The translations under genes were made by a program, and so were the position numbers. From Cristatella mucedo (Eukaryota; Bryozoa; Phylactolaemata; Cristatellidae): a DNA stretch of 64,000 nucleotides. The number at the start of each line of letters is the position of its first letter. The first letter of the stretch is position 1. The notes below the pieces were generated by a model that did not search any database, had not been told where the DNA came from, and worked only from the letters and a program-made list of their open reading frames with translations. Positions 63,431 through 64,000 of the stretch are shown piece after piece. The stretch is taken from positions 512,001 through 576,000 of the forward strand of contig WPIO01000054.1 in NCBI GenBank assembly GCA_009760855.2, read 5' to 3'.

Positions 63431-64000
<570 letters not shown>

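Overview
The window is invertebrate metazoan nuclear DNA, close to balanced in base composition. It has short coding exons separated by introns of 0.1-11 kb, long dinucleotide and tetranucleotide arrays, tRNA-derived SINEs and 5'-truncated non-LTR retrotransposons. Nothing in it is prokaryotic or viral. I cannot name the species; a lophotrochozoan, flatworm, sponge or other invertebrate would all fit.

One large gene on the minus strand accounts for essentially all recognisable coding sequence. Joining 36 exons by splice site and reading phase (51955 down to 278) gives a continuous open frame of 8,433 nt (2,811 codons). It starts with two calponin-homology (CH) domains and continues as a long chain of spectrin-like repeats. 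The CH pair and the first repeats match the amino terminus of nesprin-1 (SYNE1/enaptin; MSP-300 and ANC-1 in fly and worm), the giant actin-binding protein of the outer nuclear membrane. The remaining repeats and the KASH membrane anchor must lie beyond coordinate 1. All junctions keep phase; two introns use GC-AG ends.

Layout, right to left along the gene: 55.4-64 kb is upstream DNA with a 10-bp satellite, AT-rich DNA, a CpG-rich block and a CCTG array; 51.8-52.3 kb holds the probable first coding exon and a GC-rich candidate promoter, with a second possible first exon at 55.35 kb; 40.8-51.8 kb is a giant first intron containing a 1.5-kb ATGGATAG/ATGGACAG array, SINEs and a 26-bp-arm palindrome; 34.3-40.8 kb encodes CH1 and CH2; 0.3-34.3 kb encodes spectrin-like repeats, with mobile elements confined to introns.

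Two non-LTR families are present. Family A (RT at 14.3-15.7 kb) ends in a hairpin-forming tail plus (ATT)n. Solo copies of this tail occur across the window, two of them apparently identical to the RT copy, which implies recent activity. Family B (RT at 25.2-26.2 kb) has a different tail, and one copy is nested inside a family A tail. A tRNA-like SINE at 63.2 kb carries a family A-like tail. I found no clear new biological system. The most useful observations are the gene model, the shared LINE/SINE tail, the microsatellite expansion inside that tail, the GC-AG introns, an array of E-box motifs in one intron and several long perfect palindromes.
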